Shown here: one piece after another, positions 42,403-53,454 of the stretch
Layout: the number at the start of each line of letters is the position of its first letter
Numbering within the stretch: the first letter of the stretch is position 1
Origin: Branchipolynoe longqiensis
Lineage: Eukaryota; Annelida; Polychaeta; Phyllodocida; Polynoidae
DNA length: 64,000 bases
Direction of reading: 5' to 3'
Assembly (NCBI GenBank): GCA_030323885.1
Contig: CM059197.1
Coordinates: forward strand, 35,643,484-35,707,483
The notes under the pieces: generated by a model
What the model was told of the DNA's origin: nothing
The model's database searches: none
Seen by the model: the letters and a program-made list of their open reading frames with translations, nothing else
Made by a program: the position numbers and the translations under genes

Positions 42403-43235
42403 TAAGCAGATAGTATGTTGATCGTTACAATGGACAAAGTTTTGTCCCATATTGCTTAGCACCTGTTGAGATATATATATCAACTATTTCAATGCTGTCT
42501 ATTGGGTGTCTGGAGCTGGGGGGGCGGGGGGGTAGGACATAAAGGTGACCTCTTGTGGGAAGGTTAATGGGAATTCCTGGTCAGCATTAGGGGGTTGGGG
42601 TGGGGTCGGATGTGGGGTCGGGTGGGGTCGGGTGGGGGTTGGGGGCGGTGGGGGTTAAGGGGAGTGGGGGTGTCCAGGGGCCACCACAGCCTCTACTACT
42701 CAGTATGCACTGCATCCCAGGTCTGGGGGCTTACATGGGTGGCGCGCTTAAAATGATCTGATATAATGCCATTGAAAACTGCAGTCCCCTGGTTGCTAGG
42801 AGACCGAGGGTGGGGAGGGGGGGGGGGGCAGTATGGGATGAATGGATAACAATAATGCCATAGTTTCTTTCTATGGGAAAAGTTAATTAGTTGACATTTC
42901 CCCATTATTTTGAAACATTTACAAACCCTGAAATCCCTAATTTCCGCATTCTTGCTGCGGAACACAGGAAGCATTTATCATGATGGGGTTTATTGAACAG
43001 GGATACGAGGCATGAGGGGGCGGGGGTCTTCTTCAATAATTAAAAATAATTAAATCTGAATTCCCACCACCTCCCACCATTTCTAAAATACAAATACTAT
43101 AATAATTACAGCGAAGAGTCACGAAGAAAAGGTTCACTGCAATAGAGTTTGTTTAAGTTGCATAGTCCGATCATCTTTTGTTCCTGCCATTTTGGAATAC
43201 CCGATACAACGGTGGACATATGTAGCCAGCCGTGC
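42403..43235. other. No gene; G-rich patches and a K-element fragment
   Basis: 42515-42535 and 42590-42680 are G-rich ('gtggggtcggatgtggggtc'), with further G runs at 42810-42830. 43156-43195 ('agttgcatagtccgatcatc') matches a K-element end. Confidence 0.55.
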
Positions 43236-43239
43236 ACCA

Positions 43240-43345
43240 AATAATATATGTGCTGTAAAAGCATTATATGAGTATAATAATCCGCAAACTGATTATCCTT
43301 TAATGGTGCCTCTGGTTGCACCTTATCTGGACACCTCACAACTAC
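43240..43345 (+). repeat. R1-related dispersed repeat
   Basis: 'gtgctgtaaaagcattatat', 'actgattatcctttaatg' and 'ccttatctggacacctcac' are shared with 20297-20402. Confidence 0.75.
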
Positions 43346-43531
43346 TGACACTTAACAACTCAGGCGAAAAGACAGTCTCTCTGCCTTGCCTGGTGCTGCC
43401 GCCTGGCCTCTTCAGCTGTCACGACTCAGCCTCTTGCCTGTACCACTCGCTTAAAACTACATACCCTGTATATATACAGATTGCACCCAACTACCAGCAG
43501 CAAGTTGGTGGGCTGAGGCAAATACAAATAG

Positions 43532-43770
43532 TTAGTTGGTTGTTGGGAGTTTTACGTCCTGGCAACATCTAAGATCATATCAGGACAGATACCTACCGAC
43601 TTGTGACAGTGCGCACTCATGGCAACTGCATAATGCTGCCCTACTGGGAAATCAGGCCGCCGGCACCATGGAATATCTGGTCAATGTGCCGACATCCATT
43701 GGGCAGCACTATAAAGTCACCATGTGTGGGCACTGTCACAAGTCGGTACCCGTCCTGATATGACCAGACC
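43532..43770. mobile_element. Two SINE-A 3' halves head to head (inverted pair)
   Basis: 43532-43675 is a minus-strand copy and 43700-43766 a plus-strand 3' end ('gggcagcactataaagtcac' to 'cccgtcctgatatgacc'). Together they form a large hairpin with a short spacer. 43771-44267 is unassigned apart from a G-rich patch near 43980-44010 and T-rich 44115-44190. Confidence 0.8.
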
Positions 43771-44267
43771 AGGCTTTCGGGCGCTGACAACTGATGTAGT
43801 CTGATGAATAAAATATTTATGAATACAGAACACCAACAAAAACCTCATAAAACCACGTGACAATTATATAGCATGCCGTGCAGAAGGACTAGCCGTGCAG
43901 AACACGGAGACACACAACTAATGGCGCAGAATGGATGGAATGAGAGTGATGCGTGCACTGGGAGGGCGCAGAGTGGTGGGTGGGGGTGGAAGGGGTGGGG
44001 GGGTGCGGACTACCTATATGGTATTGTAGCATGCATAGAGCTAGACTAAATGCAGGGCCTGTAGTGGCAAGAAAAATCTGGATCGATATTGACAATATAT
44101 GATGGATGTGTTTGGTTGCTTTTTTTTTATTGCTTTTTTTTATTGCTTGCTTTGATGCTTTTTTTTGTTGCTTGTTGCATTTATTGCTTTTCTATAAATA
44201 GCAAAATATGTTTATTCAGTACACAACAACTTTTGTCAGCACCTAGGCACTGCATGGATCTTCCGGC

Positions 44268-44497
44268 AACCAGTGTTCCACAACTGGTTTATCAAAGGCT
44301 GTGGTATGTGCTGTCCTGTCTGTGGGAAAGTGCATATAGAAGACCCCTTGCTCCTTATCGGAAAGAGTAGCCTTTGTGGCGGCGGCGGGTTTTCTCTAAA
44401 GAAATGTGTCCGAATGACAAAATGTTTGACGTCCAATAGCCCATGATAAAAATCGATGTGCTCTAGCGACGTCATTAAATAAAACAAACCTTTTTTT
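44268..44497 (+). mobile_element. SINE family 2, 5'-truncated, 12-bp TSD
   Basis: Flanks GGATCTTCCGGC (44256-44267) and GGGTCTTCCGGC (44498-44509). The insert starts in the body ('aaccagtgttccacaactgg') and ends 'attaaataaaacaaacc' plus T7. Confidence 0.93.
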
Positions 44498-44614
44498 GGG
44501 TCTTCCGGCCATGCAACATTACAGGTTTTATTTTTACACAATTAGGTTTGTTGTGCGTGAAATAGTAAGTATTTACTCTATCATAGTCTATCTATGTATT
44601 GAATATAAAGCAAA

Positions 44615-44930
44615 ACCTGGTCGGGGTGGCCGAATCGGTAGAGCGCAAACTTCCTGGGAGTTCGAATCACAGCCGAGTCAATGATTTATCAAATTAATAC
44701 TCGCCGCTACCTAGCCTGGCACTTGGCATTAATAGGATACCAGGACAAGGACTGGTTACAGCAGTATCAGGATAATGTGACCATGTGGGATATCAGGTCA
44801 TGGAGCCGGCAACCTGATCTCCAATTAGGGCAGTACTATAAAGCTCCCAAGAGTGTGCACTGTCCCAAGTCGGTAGCAATCCTGATATGACCTTAGAGGT
44901 TGGTAGGACGTAAAACATCAACAAAACACC
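44615..44930 (+). mobile_element. SINE family A, variant head
   Basis: Head 'ggtcggggtggccgaatcgg', shortened anticodon region, B-box 'agttcgaatcacag', body, tail 'acgtaaaacatcaacaaaac'. The following 44931-45187 is GC-richer; a 119-codon minus frame there has no recognisable domain. Confidence 0.9.
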
Positions 44931-45194
44931 CGCACATTTCTGAATTGCGGCTGATTTGGTGGGGAAGAGAACGACATGAGCCTCGGTCACTGAGCCGCCC
45001 CTCAGGCCACCATTAGATTCTTCCACTGCCCGGATTGGCCATTGGCTTTCTGCGGCTGCCATGACTGTCACTGCTACAGGCCTACTACTGCTGTTGCTGC
45101 CAGCCGGCCGGCCCAGCCTCACTTCCCGGCTAGCTGGAGACCCAATTTCCACCCGCCCACTTGACTACTTTATTTTGTGACAACTGCATTACTT

Positions 45195-45536
45195 GATTTA
45201 TTGATTGTTGGAGTTTTACCTCCTGGCCACATATAAGGTCATATCAGGACGGGTACCGACTTGTAACAGTGCGCACTAATGGCGACTTTATAGTGCTGTC
45301 CCAGTGGGAGACCAGGCCGCCAGCACCATGACCTGATATCCCACTCGGTCACATTATCCAGACACTGACCCAACCACTCCTCGCCCTAACCTAACAATGC
45401 CGAGCGCCTGGCGAGGGAGCGACAAGTATCAATTTTGAAGTCATTGCTTTGACTCGACCAGGGGTCGAAACCCATGACCTGGCAAAACGGGAGACGGATG
45501 CTCAACCCATTCGGCCATCCCGTCTGGTCCCACTGT
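45195..45536 (-). mobile_element. SINE family A, full length
   Basis: Tail 'gattgttggagttttacctc' to head 'ggccatcccgtctggtcccac'. ATTACTT at 45188-45194 and 45537-45543 is a probable TSD. Confidence 0.92.
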
Positions 45537-45654
45537 ATTACTTCATAGCTATTAGGGCTCAGCTCTGGTTCTCCTGTTGTCCGCAGTAATAAAGAATCAA
45601 CACGCTTCAGTGGCATTCCTTTCATAAATCGAACAATTAATGATACACCTAGAT

Positions 45655-45715
45655 GCATATGGAGATCGGGGGATCCGAAACCATGAGTTCGTGGGTTCGA
45701 ACCCTGGTCGAGTCA
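45655..45715 (+). mobile_element. SINE family A head fragment
   Basis: 'gagatcgggggatccgaaac' + 'gggttcgaaccctggtcgagtca', truncated after the B-box. Confidence 0.75.
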
Positions 45716-45814
45716 CAGTGGGGCGGGGGGTGCACTATATGCATATACACACATCGCATACCCACCACACCGTCACATTCCACATACACAATAAGCCAGG
45801 TGTGTTGATGTGAC

Positions 45815-46068
45815 ATCTCCCAGGCCGCCAGAACCATGACTTGATATCCCACTCAGTCATATTATCCTGACACTGAGCCAACCAGTCCTTGCCCTATCCT
45901 AATAATGACGAGCGCCTGGCTAGGAAGCGACAAGTATAAATTGTTAAGTCATTGGTTTGATTCGACCAGGGTTCAAACCCACAAACCCATGGGTGTGGAT
46001 CCGCCGATCTCTCAAAACAGGAGACAGAGGCTCAACTCATTCGGCCATCCCGTCTGGTCCCACAGAAA
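45815..46068 (-). mobile_element. SINE family A, without 3' end
   Basis: From 'ctcccaggccgccagaaccatg' to 'cggccatcccgtctggtccc'; the long variable arm is preserved. Confidence 0.88.
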
Positions 46069-46269
46069 TGATGTATACCTATAGTTCTCTAGAAACCTGA
46101 TCAACTGCACTAACGTACCACAAAGCTTTGTCAGTCAGCGAAAAAAACCACCGACACAGTATCAGGTGTATGTAGGCCTAGATGCAACTAGAGCAGCACC
46201 CTGGGACTTCCCCGCAGAACTATACGATTCGTCCGTCCTGGATCAGCGAATAACTGTCTCTGTATATTG

Positions 46270-46520
46270 GAACTTTACATCCGGGCAACATCTAAGATGC
46301 TATCAGGACGCGGCACCGACTTGTGTCAGCGCGCACTCTTGTCGACTTTATAGTGATACCCCACTGGGAGAATGGGCCATCAGCATCATGACCCGATATC
46401 CCACTTAATCACATTATCCTGATATTGAACAAACTAGCCCTTGACTTTATCCTTCGCAATGTTTCGCGACGGGCCTGGTAGCGACAAGTATCAAGTTCTG
46501 TCGGTCATTGGGTTGACTTG
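46270..46520 (-). mobile_element. SINE family A, lacking head
   Basis: 'ggaactttacatccgggcaa' to 'gggcctggtagcgacaagtatc'; ends near 'tcattgggttgacttgggg'. Confidence 0.82.
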
Positions 46521-46677
46521 GGGTTTATATGTCATGCCACCCACACCCACCCCAAACCAACCACCACCCCAACAACACACACCCACCCACCGTCTATGTG
46601 GTTACTTGCCTGAGAGGTCAGTGCAGACTACTACAATATCAATGACCTCTTGCAGGGGAAGCCAGCCAGCACTCTTA

Positions 46678-47079
46678 AGGCCCTGTCACACTGTGCAGTA
46701 TTGCATCAGCGTATGCCAATGTATGTGATTTTGCGCCAACACGTTGGTGTATGCTTGTGTACGCTGGTGTACGCTGAGACAAGTTATGGTTACATTTGGC
46801 ATAAGTAGTAATCATTAACAGCCAGCTGATGAATGCTGAGACAAGTTATGGTTACATTTGGCATAAGTAGTATTCATTAACAGCCAGCTGATGAATGCTG
46901 AGACAAGTTATGGTTACATTTGGCATAAGTAGTATTCATTAACAGCCAGCTGATGAATGCTGAGACAAGTGATGGGTACGTTTGGCATAAGTAGTATTTT
47001 TGATCATGTTAAAAATTCCCACCATATGACGGCATGTGTCACATACGTCGGCATACGCTTATGCAGTGTGACAGGGCCT
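46678..47079 (+). mobile_element. Harbinger-like MITE (F4-related) with internal 62-bp tandem array
   Basis: Perfect 16-bp TIR AGGCCCTGTCACACTG / cagtgtgacagggcct, TSD TTA (46675-46677, 47080-47082). Subterminal 'cagcgtatgcc' and 'ggcatacgctta' relate it to F4. 46773-46998 is 3.6 copies of a 62-bp unit (gctgagacaagttatggtta...). The palindrome-like ATTTTTGATCATGTTAAAAAT is at about 46996-47016. Confidence 0.95.
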
Positions 47080-47289
47080 TTACTGTTTTGGCCATCACGC
47101 CCGGCTCTCTCAGTAAATATACCAGGTAGACAGGCACCATTGTTAAACAATACCACCCATATCTTGAAATATACAACACGAATGGGTCATCAACTTCTTA
47201 CAGTCTGGAAACATGGCACATAGAGTCAAAACCTCCAAAGTTTCCCTCCCTAGAAAACGAATCCCAACAAGGGCTTGTAAATAATCTCT

Positions 47290-47465
47290 CCCCTTTGGCG
47301 GAGAGACGCCTTTAATGGCCTAAGCGGTTGCGTCGTCATGGAAACTATTTCCAATTGCGCACGCACACACACACACACACAATCGAGTGACCGTGATGAA
47401 TGGCACTAGGGACCACTTCCGGTATTGCTAACATGGCCTGTGATTGGTCATGGGCCACTCGCTGT
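47290..47465 (+). promoter_or_regulatory. Cluster of promoter-type motifs, function unknown
   Basis: 'gttgcgtcgtcatggaaac' resembles an RFX X-box, 'ccacttccgg' an ETS site and 'gtgattggtc' an inverted CCAAT box, within about 130 bp and apart from a (CA)n at 47362-47382. No gene is visible next to it, so this is weak. Confidence 0.2.
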
Positions 47466-47544
47466 TGACCCTCCCCCACCCCCACCGAGCTGAATGATGG
47501 ACAAGCATAATAGAACACATCACTTACACCACCGCTTACTTTTC

Positions 47545-47592
47545 CAGATTTGATCATAGATGTTGCTAGGAAATAAAACCCCAATAAAAAAA
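47545..47592 (+). mobile_element. SINE-A tail fragment
   Basis: 'ttgatcatagatgttgctag' + 'gaaataaaaccccaataaaa'. Confidence 0.7.
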
Positions 47593-47844
47593 ACTGCAGC
47601 GTGTAGACTCGATTATTTAGATAGACTATTTAATAAAAAAATCAATCATTAAAATTAAAATGTGGCGCACCAAAATTATGTAAATATAAATAATTGGAAG
47701 GTTCAAATATTATTATGTGATCATCCAATCAGGTTAACCTCTTTCATTTCCTTCTATGACGGATAGATGGCGCGACGGACACCTCCGATTGATTATGTTA
47801 TACACAAAGCAACAAAAGAAACCCTCTACTAAGTACACCTCCTA

Positions 47845-48109
47845 TAGCCCTAGTCACACTATGGCTTGCGACTGCTTGTGACAAATTTGCGACCACTTTG
47901 GACCAAAGAAGCCACCTCATTGCGACCAAAGTAACGGTCACCGCCCTCTGAGCGACCATTTTAGTCACAAGGAGGTATTTAGTGCACAAGCTGCAACCTC
48001 CTTGCAACTAAAAAAATCGATGACCACTGAGAACCACTTTGCGACGACCTTGCAAGGTCCCCTTTTTTGTGGTCGCAAAATGGTCGCAAGTAGTAGTGTG
48101 ACTGGGGTA
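47845..48109 (+). mobile_element. Harbinger-like MITE, family F5, copy 2 (265 bp)
   Basis: TIR TAGCCCTAGTCACACTA / complement of 'tagtgtgactggggta', flanks CTA/CAA. The interior is built from 'gcgacca'. A hairpin with arms caaggaggt...acctccttg (47968-48005) parallels the F5 hairpin at 31961-32007. Confidence 0.85.
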
Positions 48110-48363
48110 CAAACCATTACTGACTTACCCACTGAACAAATTATTGATAACAATGGACCATTTGTATTATTTTCTTGTACCTGTTTTGATTGCCAGTTTA
48201 TCTTTATTGTGATTCCTTCATGTCGACATTATGACGGCATGACTTCCATCCAATGCCAGACATCTTCCTCAGTATAATACCACTGTAATAACCATACAAT
48301 GAGCAGCTCGCGCACCGAAGATATTGCCTGTGCCTATGAAGAAAGTCATGTATTTCTCCACCT

Positions 48364-48708
48364 GGATGGGATGGCCGAATGAGTTAGAGCGTCCGTCTCC
48401 CGTGTTGGTAGATCGTGGGATCATGAGTTTGAACCCTGGTCGAGTCAAACCAATGACTTGAAAATTGATAATTGTCACTTCCTAGCCTGGCGCTCGGCAT
48501 TATTAGGATAGGGCAGGGACTGGCTAGCTCAGTGTCAGGATAATGTGACTGAGTGGGATATCAGGTCATGGTGCTGGCGGCCTCGTCTTCCAGTGAGGCA
48601 GCACTATAGAGTCATCATGAGTGGGCACTATCACAAGTCGGTACCCGTCCTGATATGACCTTCAGATGTTGCTAGGACGTAAAACAACAACAAACAAACA
48701 AACAAAGA
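48364..48708 (+). mobile_element. SINE family A, full length, 9-bp TSD (reference copy)
   Basis: TCTCCACCT at 48355-48363 and 48709-48717. Order: A-box region 'gatggccgaatgagttagag', B-box 'gtttgaaccctgg', 'cctagcctggcgctcggcat', 'gcagcactatagagtcatca', 'ccgtcctgatatgacc', tail 'acgtaaaacaacaac(aaac)n'. 48110-48354 is unassigned. Confidence 0.97.
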
Positions 48709-48760
48709 TCTCCACCTCTGCTTTCTCGTTTTTGTGTCCTTGCAATCAATGACAATAATG

Positions 48761-49078
48761 TTGGTTGGTTGGTTGTTGGAGTTTTACATCCTGTCAACAT
48801 ATAAGGTCATATCAGGACGGGTACTGACTTGTGACAGTGCACACTCATGGTGACTTTATAGTGCTGCCCCACTGGGAGACCAGGCCACCAGTGCCATGAT
48901 CTGATATCCCACTCAGTCACATTACACTGACAATGAGCCAACCAGTCCTTACCCTATCGTAATAATGCAGAGCGCCTGGCTAGGAAGTGACATGTATCAA
49001 TATTTAAGTCATCGATTTGACTCCACCATCTACCAAAATGGCAGACGGACGCTCAACTCATTCAGCCATCCTGTCTGG
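48761..49078 (-). mobile_element. SINE family A, 13-bp TSD
   Basis: AATGACAATAATG at 48748-48760 and 49079-49091. It lies 52 bp from the opposite-strand copy 48364-48708, forming an inverted pair. Confidence 0.97.
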
Positions 49079-49544
49079 AATGACAATAATGAACTGTGCA
49101 TAGTCGCGATTAATGTGGTATTTCCTGCCAACACGTCGTTAAACCACCACCAATCAATCAACTAACTAATCAATTAATCAAGCGAACAAATTCAAGGCGC
49201 GTACTATCTCAGATGCCTAACAAGATAAAGACAGAAAGAGAGATGGGGTGGGTGTCCACTAAGTTTCCTGCAGAAACCCAATCGTCAACGTCAATGTCGG
49301 GAATCACCGAAAGAAAACGCCGAGATCTGTTTCATTCCAGATCTGACCCTAGAATTGTGAATACACTCGTGCAGGATTCAGCCCAATAGAAGGGCAGTGG
49401 TCTGCAGAGGGACAGTCTAATGTAGATCCTCATCGGACATCCCCCCCACCCCACCCCCACCTTCCCACCTGCACTGCACTCCACCCAACACCTACCAACA
49501 CGCTCTCTTCTTTCCACTCCATCCTCACCCCCCCCCTCCCTCGC

Positions 49545-49650
49545 TGACCGGACGCAGTGGCCTAATCAGTAAGCGCACAGGCTTCCCAGACGGAAGGTTG
49601 GGAGTTTTCAAATCCTGGCCAAGTCAAACTAATGAGTTACACAAATCATG
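49545..49650 (+). mobile_element. SINE family A head only
   Basis: 'gaccggacgcagtggcctaa', 'ttcccagacggaaggttggg', 'caaatcctggccaagtcaaac'; the body is absent. 49092-49544 is otherwise unassigned, with a C-rich patch at 49438-49545. Confidence 0.75.
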
Positions 49651-51075
49651 TTATTTTTTTTCAACAGGTCAGTATTACAAGTACAGATCTTTTAAATCGG
49701 ATCTCAATTATATAAAGATCATTTAGACCAATTGAATAGCTGCAAGGTTATGACTGTTTAAATATTGATTTTTTTACCCTGAAATGTGCACATTTCCAAA
49801 TTAGCCAAATCTTGGTTTTTAGGGTCCCACCTGGAAGCTATTTTTGATATGATCTGTCCAATATTGAAGAATCTCATTCTCTATAGTACAAAGAAGAAGC
49901 TCATTTTTTTACAGACCATCACTGTTAGTATTCTTTCTGAAATTTCATGTCAAACTTGCTAAAGTCCTTAATTTCCAGCAACCACCAATAATAAATTCAG
50001 TAAAATTAAGAAAAATAGCATAACTCCCGTTCTAATTGCCCTATCACTGCAATCTTTATACCAAAATAACCTGAATCAAAAGCTCTACATGATGGCATTT
50101 TCTAACTGATCAGAGAAAGAAAGACAAAATTCACTTTTAGGCATCGCGAGCTGACAATAGCCACATTCTTGCAGCAGTCACTTCTCAGACCAACCTTGAT
50201 GAGCATGATATAAATCTCAAGCAAACGTTGTTCTGGTTAGGTAGAGGAAGACTTGAGCTTTCTGATGATATAATTTTCAGCACGATCCTCATCAATTTTC
50301 AAGGAGGATTGATGACTTAATATTTTCACTCCTTCAGTTCAATCAAATTTCCCACTTAAAAACAGCCATGCTTGATATGCTATTGAAGCCTAGTTTCTTC
50401 TCTGTCTTTCATTGGTGGTTATTTTTAGCTCAGGTCACTTTGCTCACCAAGGTATCAATTTTAGGGAAGGGAGTAGCTCAGACTGGATGAAAACAAACTC
50501 GGCGAGCATGCACAGAGCTGCCGATGGTACCCCCAAACAAGTTTCCATTGACTCTAATTTATTTCATAATGTTAACTAAAAATCAGATAGCCTAAAAGAC
50601 AAAAGAACAAGCTTTAATTTCATATAATCTCTATTTCAAATGAAGCAGAATTAGTGGAGATTGAAGTGTTTTAAAAAGGGTTCAAATATGTCAAATTTCG
50701 CGCTGCGGACACTGTATACGCCCACTCGGAGTACCTAGTTATACATTTGATCAAATTTGCACCGAAGTATAGGATTTAATCTGCATGAAATTCTACTGAC
50801 AAAATAGCTTCATATTCACCATGAACATTAGTACAAAGTTACCCTAACCGTATAACCGATAATATCAAATGTACACCCCGTTATCTCTCAATGCTGTTAG
50901 CGTAACGGCACTATTCTTATTTTTTCTTCTTATTTGTTTCCTTTGTATCAAACTCTTGTTGGTTTTAGACTCTATTATAAACATGAATGAATGTAACATG
51001 ATACGCCCAGAAGACCAGTGACTCGGTGCTGAAAAAATTACCTTCATTCACTGAATAAAATGATCATTTCCCAAA
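49651..51075. other. Longest repeat-poor stretch; no gene recognised
   Basis: About 1.4 kb of AT-rich sequence without matches to the other families here and without a frame over about 60 codons. It could be old intron or intergenic DNA. Confidence 0.5.
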
Positions 51076-51318
51076 ATAAAGTGATACTTGCTCCTATCTA
51101 GCCTCACGCTTGCCATTAATAGGATAGGGCAAGGACTGGTTACCTCTGAATCAGAATAGTGTAACCGAGTGGGAAATTGGGACATGGCACTGGTGGTCTG
51201 GTCTCCCAGTGTGGCAGCACTATAAAGTCACCGTGAGTGTACAAGGTCACAAGTCGGTACCTGTTTTAATATGACCGTAGATGTTGCCAGGATGTAAAAC
51301 TCCAACAAGCAACCAACC
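51076..51318 (+). mobile_element. SINE family A, 5'-truncated
   Basis: Starts at 'aaagtgatacttgctcctat' and ends 'gccaggatgtaaaactccaac'. Confidence 0.9.
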
Positions 51319-51374
51319 CCCACCTTCCCACCAAACCATCCCATCGACCCCATCCCATTCCAACCCTACCATCC

Positions 51375-51720
51375 CAGACCTGTGCACCCGATCTCGCACC
51401 TTTCCGTAATGTCAAATCTATTTTCCGTATTCTTGAATGACTTTCAGTAACACATTTACAATGAAAAATAAAACACAAAACCACAAGCCTATTACACGCA
51501 TGTGCACCCGGGAAAAACACGATGAGTATTCTGAAAGTCATTTTCAGTATTTTCGTCAGGCTTTCAGTAATACTTTCAGTATTTGTACAGACGCGATCAG
51601 CGACTTTTAGTGTCATAAAAATATACCAATTTCCGGAACAAAGGCCAAGAAACCGTATTTTCGTATTTACCCTTGCAATCGGGAAAGATCCGGAACAAAT
51701 CCGGAAGGTGCACAGGTCTG
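51375..51720. mobile_element. hAT-like MITE with CAGACCTGTGCACC termini (346 bp)
   Basis: Perfect 14-bp TIRs (CAGACCTGTGCACC / ggtgcacaggtctg). Inside, 'ttttcagtattttcg' and 'ccggaa' words recur. 8-bp flanks taccatcc/ttatatcc agree at 5 positions, so the TSD is decayed. Confidence 0.75.
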
Positions 51721-51726
51721 TTATAT

Positions 51727-52735
51727 CCCACCCCATATCCCTCCCCTTCCATTCACCCTTCCCCCATCCTACCTCCCCTCCCCACCCTCCCACTTCACCT
51801 CCACTCCACCCACCCTTACCATCCCTTTCCCTTGCATGACCCTACCCTACCCCCACCCCAACCCATTCCTTCCATCCTTCCATCCCCCCCTACCTTCCCC
51901 CCCCACCCCCCTTTACCTCCCCCAACCCCACCCTCTACCTACCCCCATCCCACCACTCACCCTACACCATCCCACTGCTGCCACCTCCCCCACACCCCAT
52001 CACACCTCCCCCCACCACCTCCCCTACCATCTATATAAAAGTATTCACCCCTACTCGCAGTACACGGGTGAATACCAACCCTATATAAAAACGGTCGAAA
52101 AAGCGGGTTAAGGAAATGAGAGCCTAATTTCACAATCTAAGAAGCAACATTTATTCTTTACATATGTCTTATTGATAGCCCGCTACCTTTGAGTTGAAAA
52201 ATATAATATAATATCTAGTTTAATAAGATTTAAAAGTGAAATCGATGGCGTTCTCTGGCCGCCATCTTGTCTTTTTGCATTCTCGCCCATTTCACCAACT
52301 CTGTGGCAATATATGCAGCCATTTGATAACTGGAGCCACAGTTTCTAGTTCAGGTTCCATACTAAACCTATTTTCACCCGTATTTACACTACGTTGTCCT
52401 TCACCCGTGTACTACAAGTACCGGGTGAATCTTTTATCTACCTACCATCCTACTTCCCCCACCCCCACCCCCATCCACACCTCCCCTCACCACCTCACCC
52501 TACCATCACACTCCCCCATCACACCACCCCACCGTCCCATTCCCCCCGCCCACCTCTACCACCCCCATCCCACCATACCATCCCACCCCACCTCCCCCTA
52601 CCCCACCACCTCACCTCCCCCTACCCTACCATCCCACTTCCCCCACTCCCATCCCACCACCTCACCCCACCCCTCTACCGTCCCAGCACCCCACCCCCTA
52701 CCCCAACCATCTTCCCAGGTCGAGCTCCCCGTCCT
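51727..52735. repeat. C-rich low-complexity tract, split by MITE M
   Basis: 'ccaccccatccc'-type sequence at 51727-52031 and 52441-52735 was one tract before MITE M inserted. The 198- and 252-codon Pro/His-rich frames are composition artefacts. Confidence 0.9.
52032..52440 (-). mobile_element. 409-bp MITE 'M', copy 2, exact 9-bp TSD
   Basis: CCTACCATC at 52023-52031 and 52441-52449. Same length and ends as 11729-12137 in opposite orientation. 'accgtttttatatagggt' (here reversed) and the 'ggcggccat'/'atggccgcc' segment are conserved. Confidence 0.95.
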
Positions 52736-52739
52736 TTCG

Positions 52740-53065
52740 GGCTCCCAGGAGGCGTGTGGGGAGCAGGGCGGAGGAGGAGGAGGAGGGGTGAATGGGGGGG
52801 AGGGAGGGCAGAGAAGGGTAGAGAGGGGGTAGGCGGAGTGGGGTGGGGACGAGGGAGGAGTTGGGAGGACAGGCTAGTTAGGAAGTCAGTCAGCACAGCA
52901 CAGTTGGCGACCACACTGCCAAGTGACCGTGCCCGGGCGGCTCGGGGCGGGGCCGAGTCGGCCGTGACAGGCAGGACTGCCGGGCTGGTACCCGCAGGGG
53001 AAGCACACAGTGCAAGACAGAAGTGGGGCGTGTCCTATTTACAAATGACGTCACACAATTCTCGC
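52740..53065. other. GC-rich unique stretch with a perfect CRE
   Basis: G/A-rich 52770-52870, then GC-rich 52920-53000 ('gggcggctcggggcgggg'), then TGACGTCA at about 53046. Possibly promoter-like; no transcript evidence and no convincing frame. Confidence 0.3.
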
Positions 53066-53134
53066 CAATGTAGATGTTTGCTGTCTGTTCGTTTACTGGG
53101 TGTTTTCTTCTTTTTTTTCTCTTTTTTTTTTCTT

Positions 53135-53436
53135 CTTTTTTTTGCATCCTAGCAGCATCATATAGATATCACACACATATGGTAATTCTGACATATTTCT
53201 TTGGAGGAAACCCGCTGCCACCATAAAGGCTACTCTTTCCGATAAGCAGCAAGTGTCTTTTATATGCACTTTCCCATAGACAGGACAACACATACCACAG
53301 ACTTTGATAAACCAGTTGTGGACCACTGGTTGGAATAGAAAATAGCCCAAACTGTGAATGTGTCCACTGAGCAGGATCGATAGGATGACTGACACCGTCG
53401 CTGGTGGACACTCTACTGCCTGAGCTATGCCCCACT
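53135..53436 (-). mobile_element. SINE family 2
   Basis: 'ggtaattctgacatatttct', 'gcactttcccatagacagga', 'gataaaccagttgtggacca' and head 'ctactgcctgagctatgccc'. The 3' tail is replaced by a T-rich stretch and SINE-A-like 'ttgcatcctagcagcatc'. Confidence 0.9.
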
Positions 53437-53454
53437 CTAACTGTTAACAGTGCA

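Noticed and set aside
44793..45152. 119-codon minus frame
   Set aside because: Part of it is SINE-A tail sequence. The rest has no recognised domain or splice support.
52236..53152. 198- and 252-codon Pro-rich frames
   Set aside because: They lie in C-rich low-complexity DNA that also crosses a MITE end.
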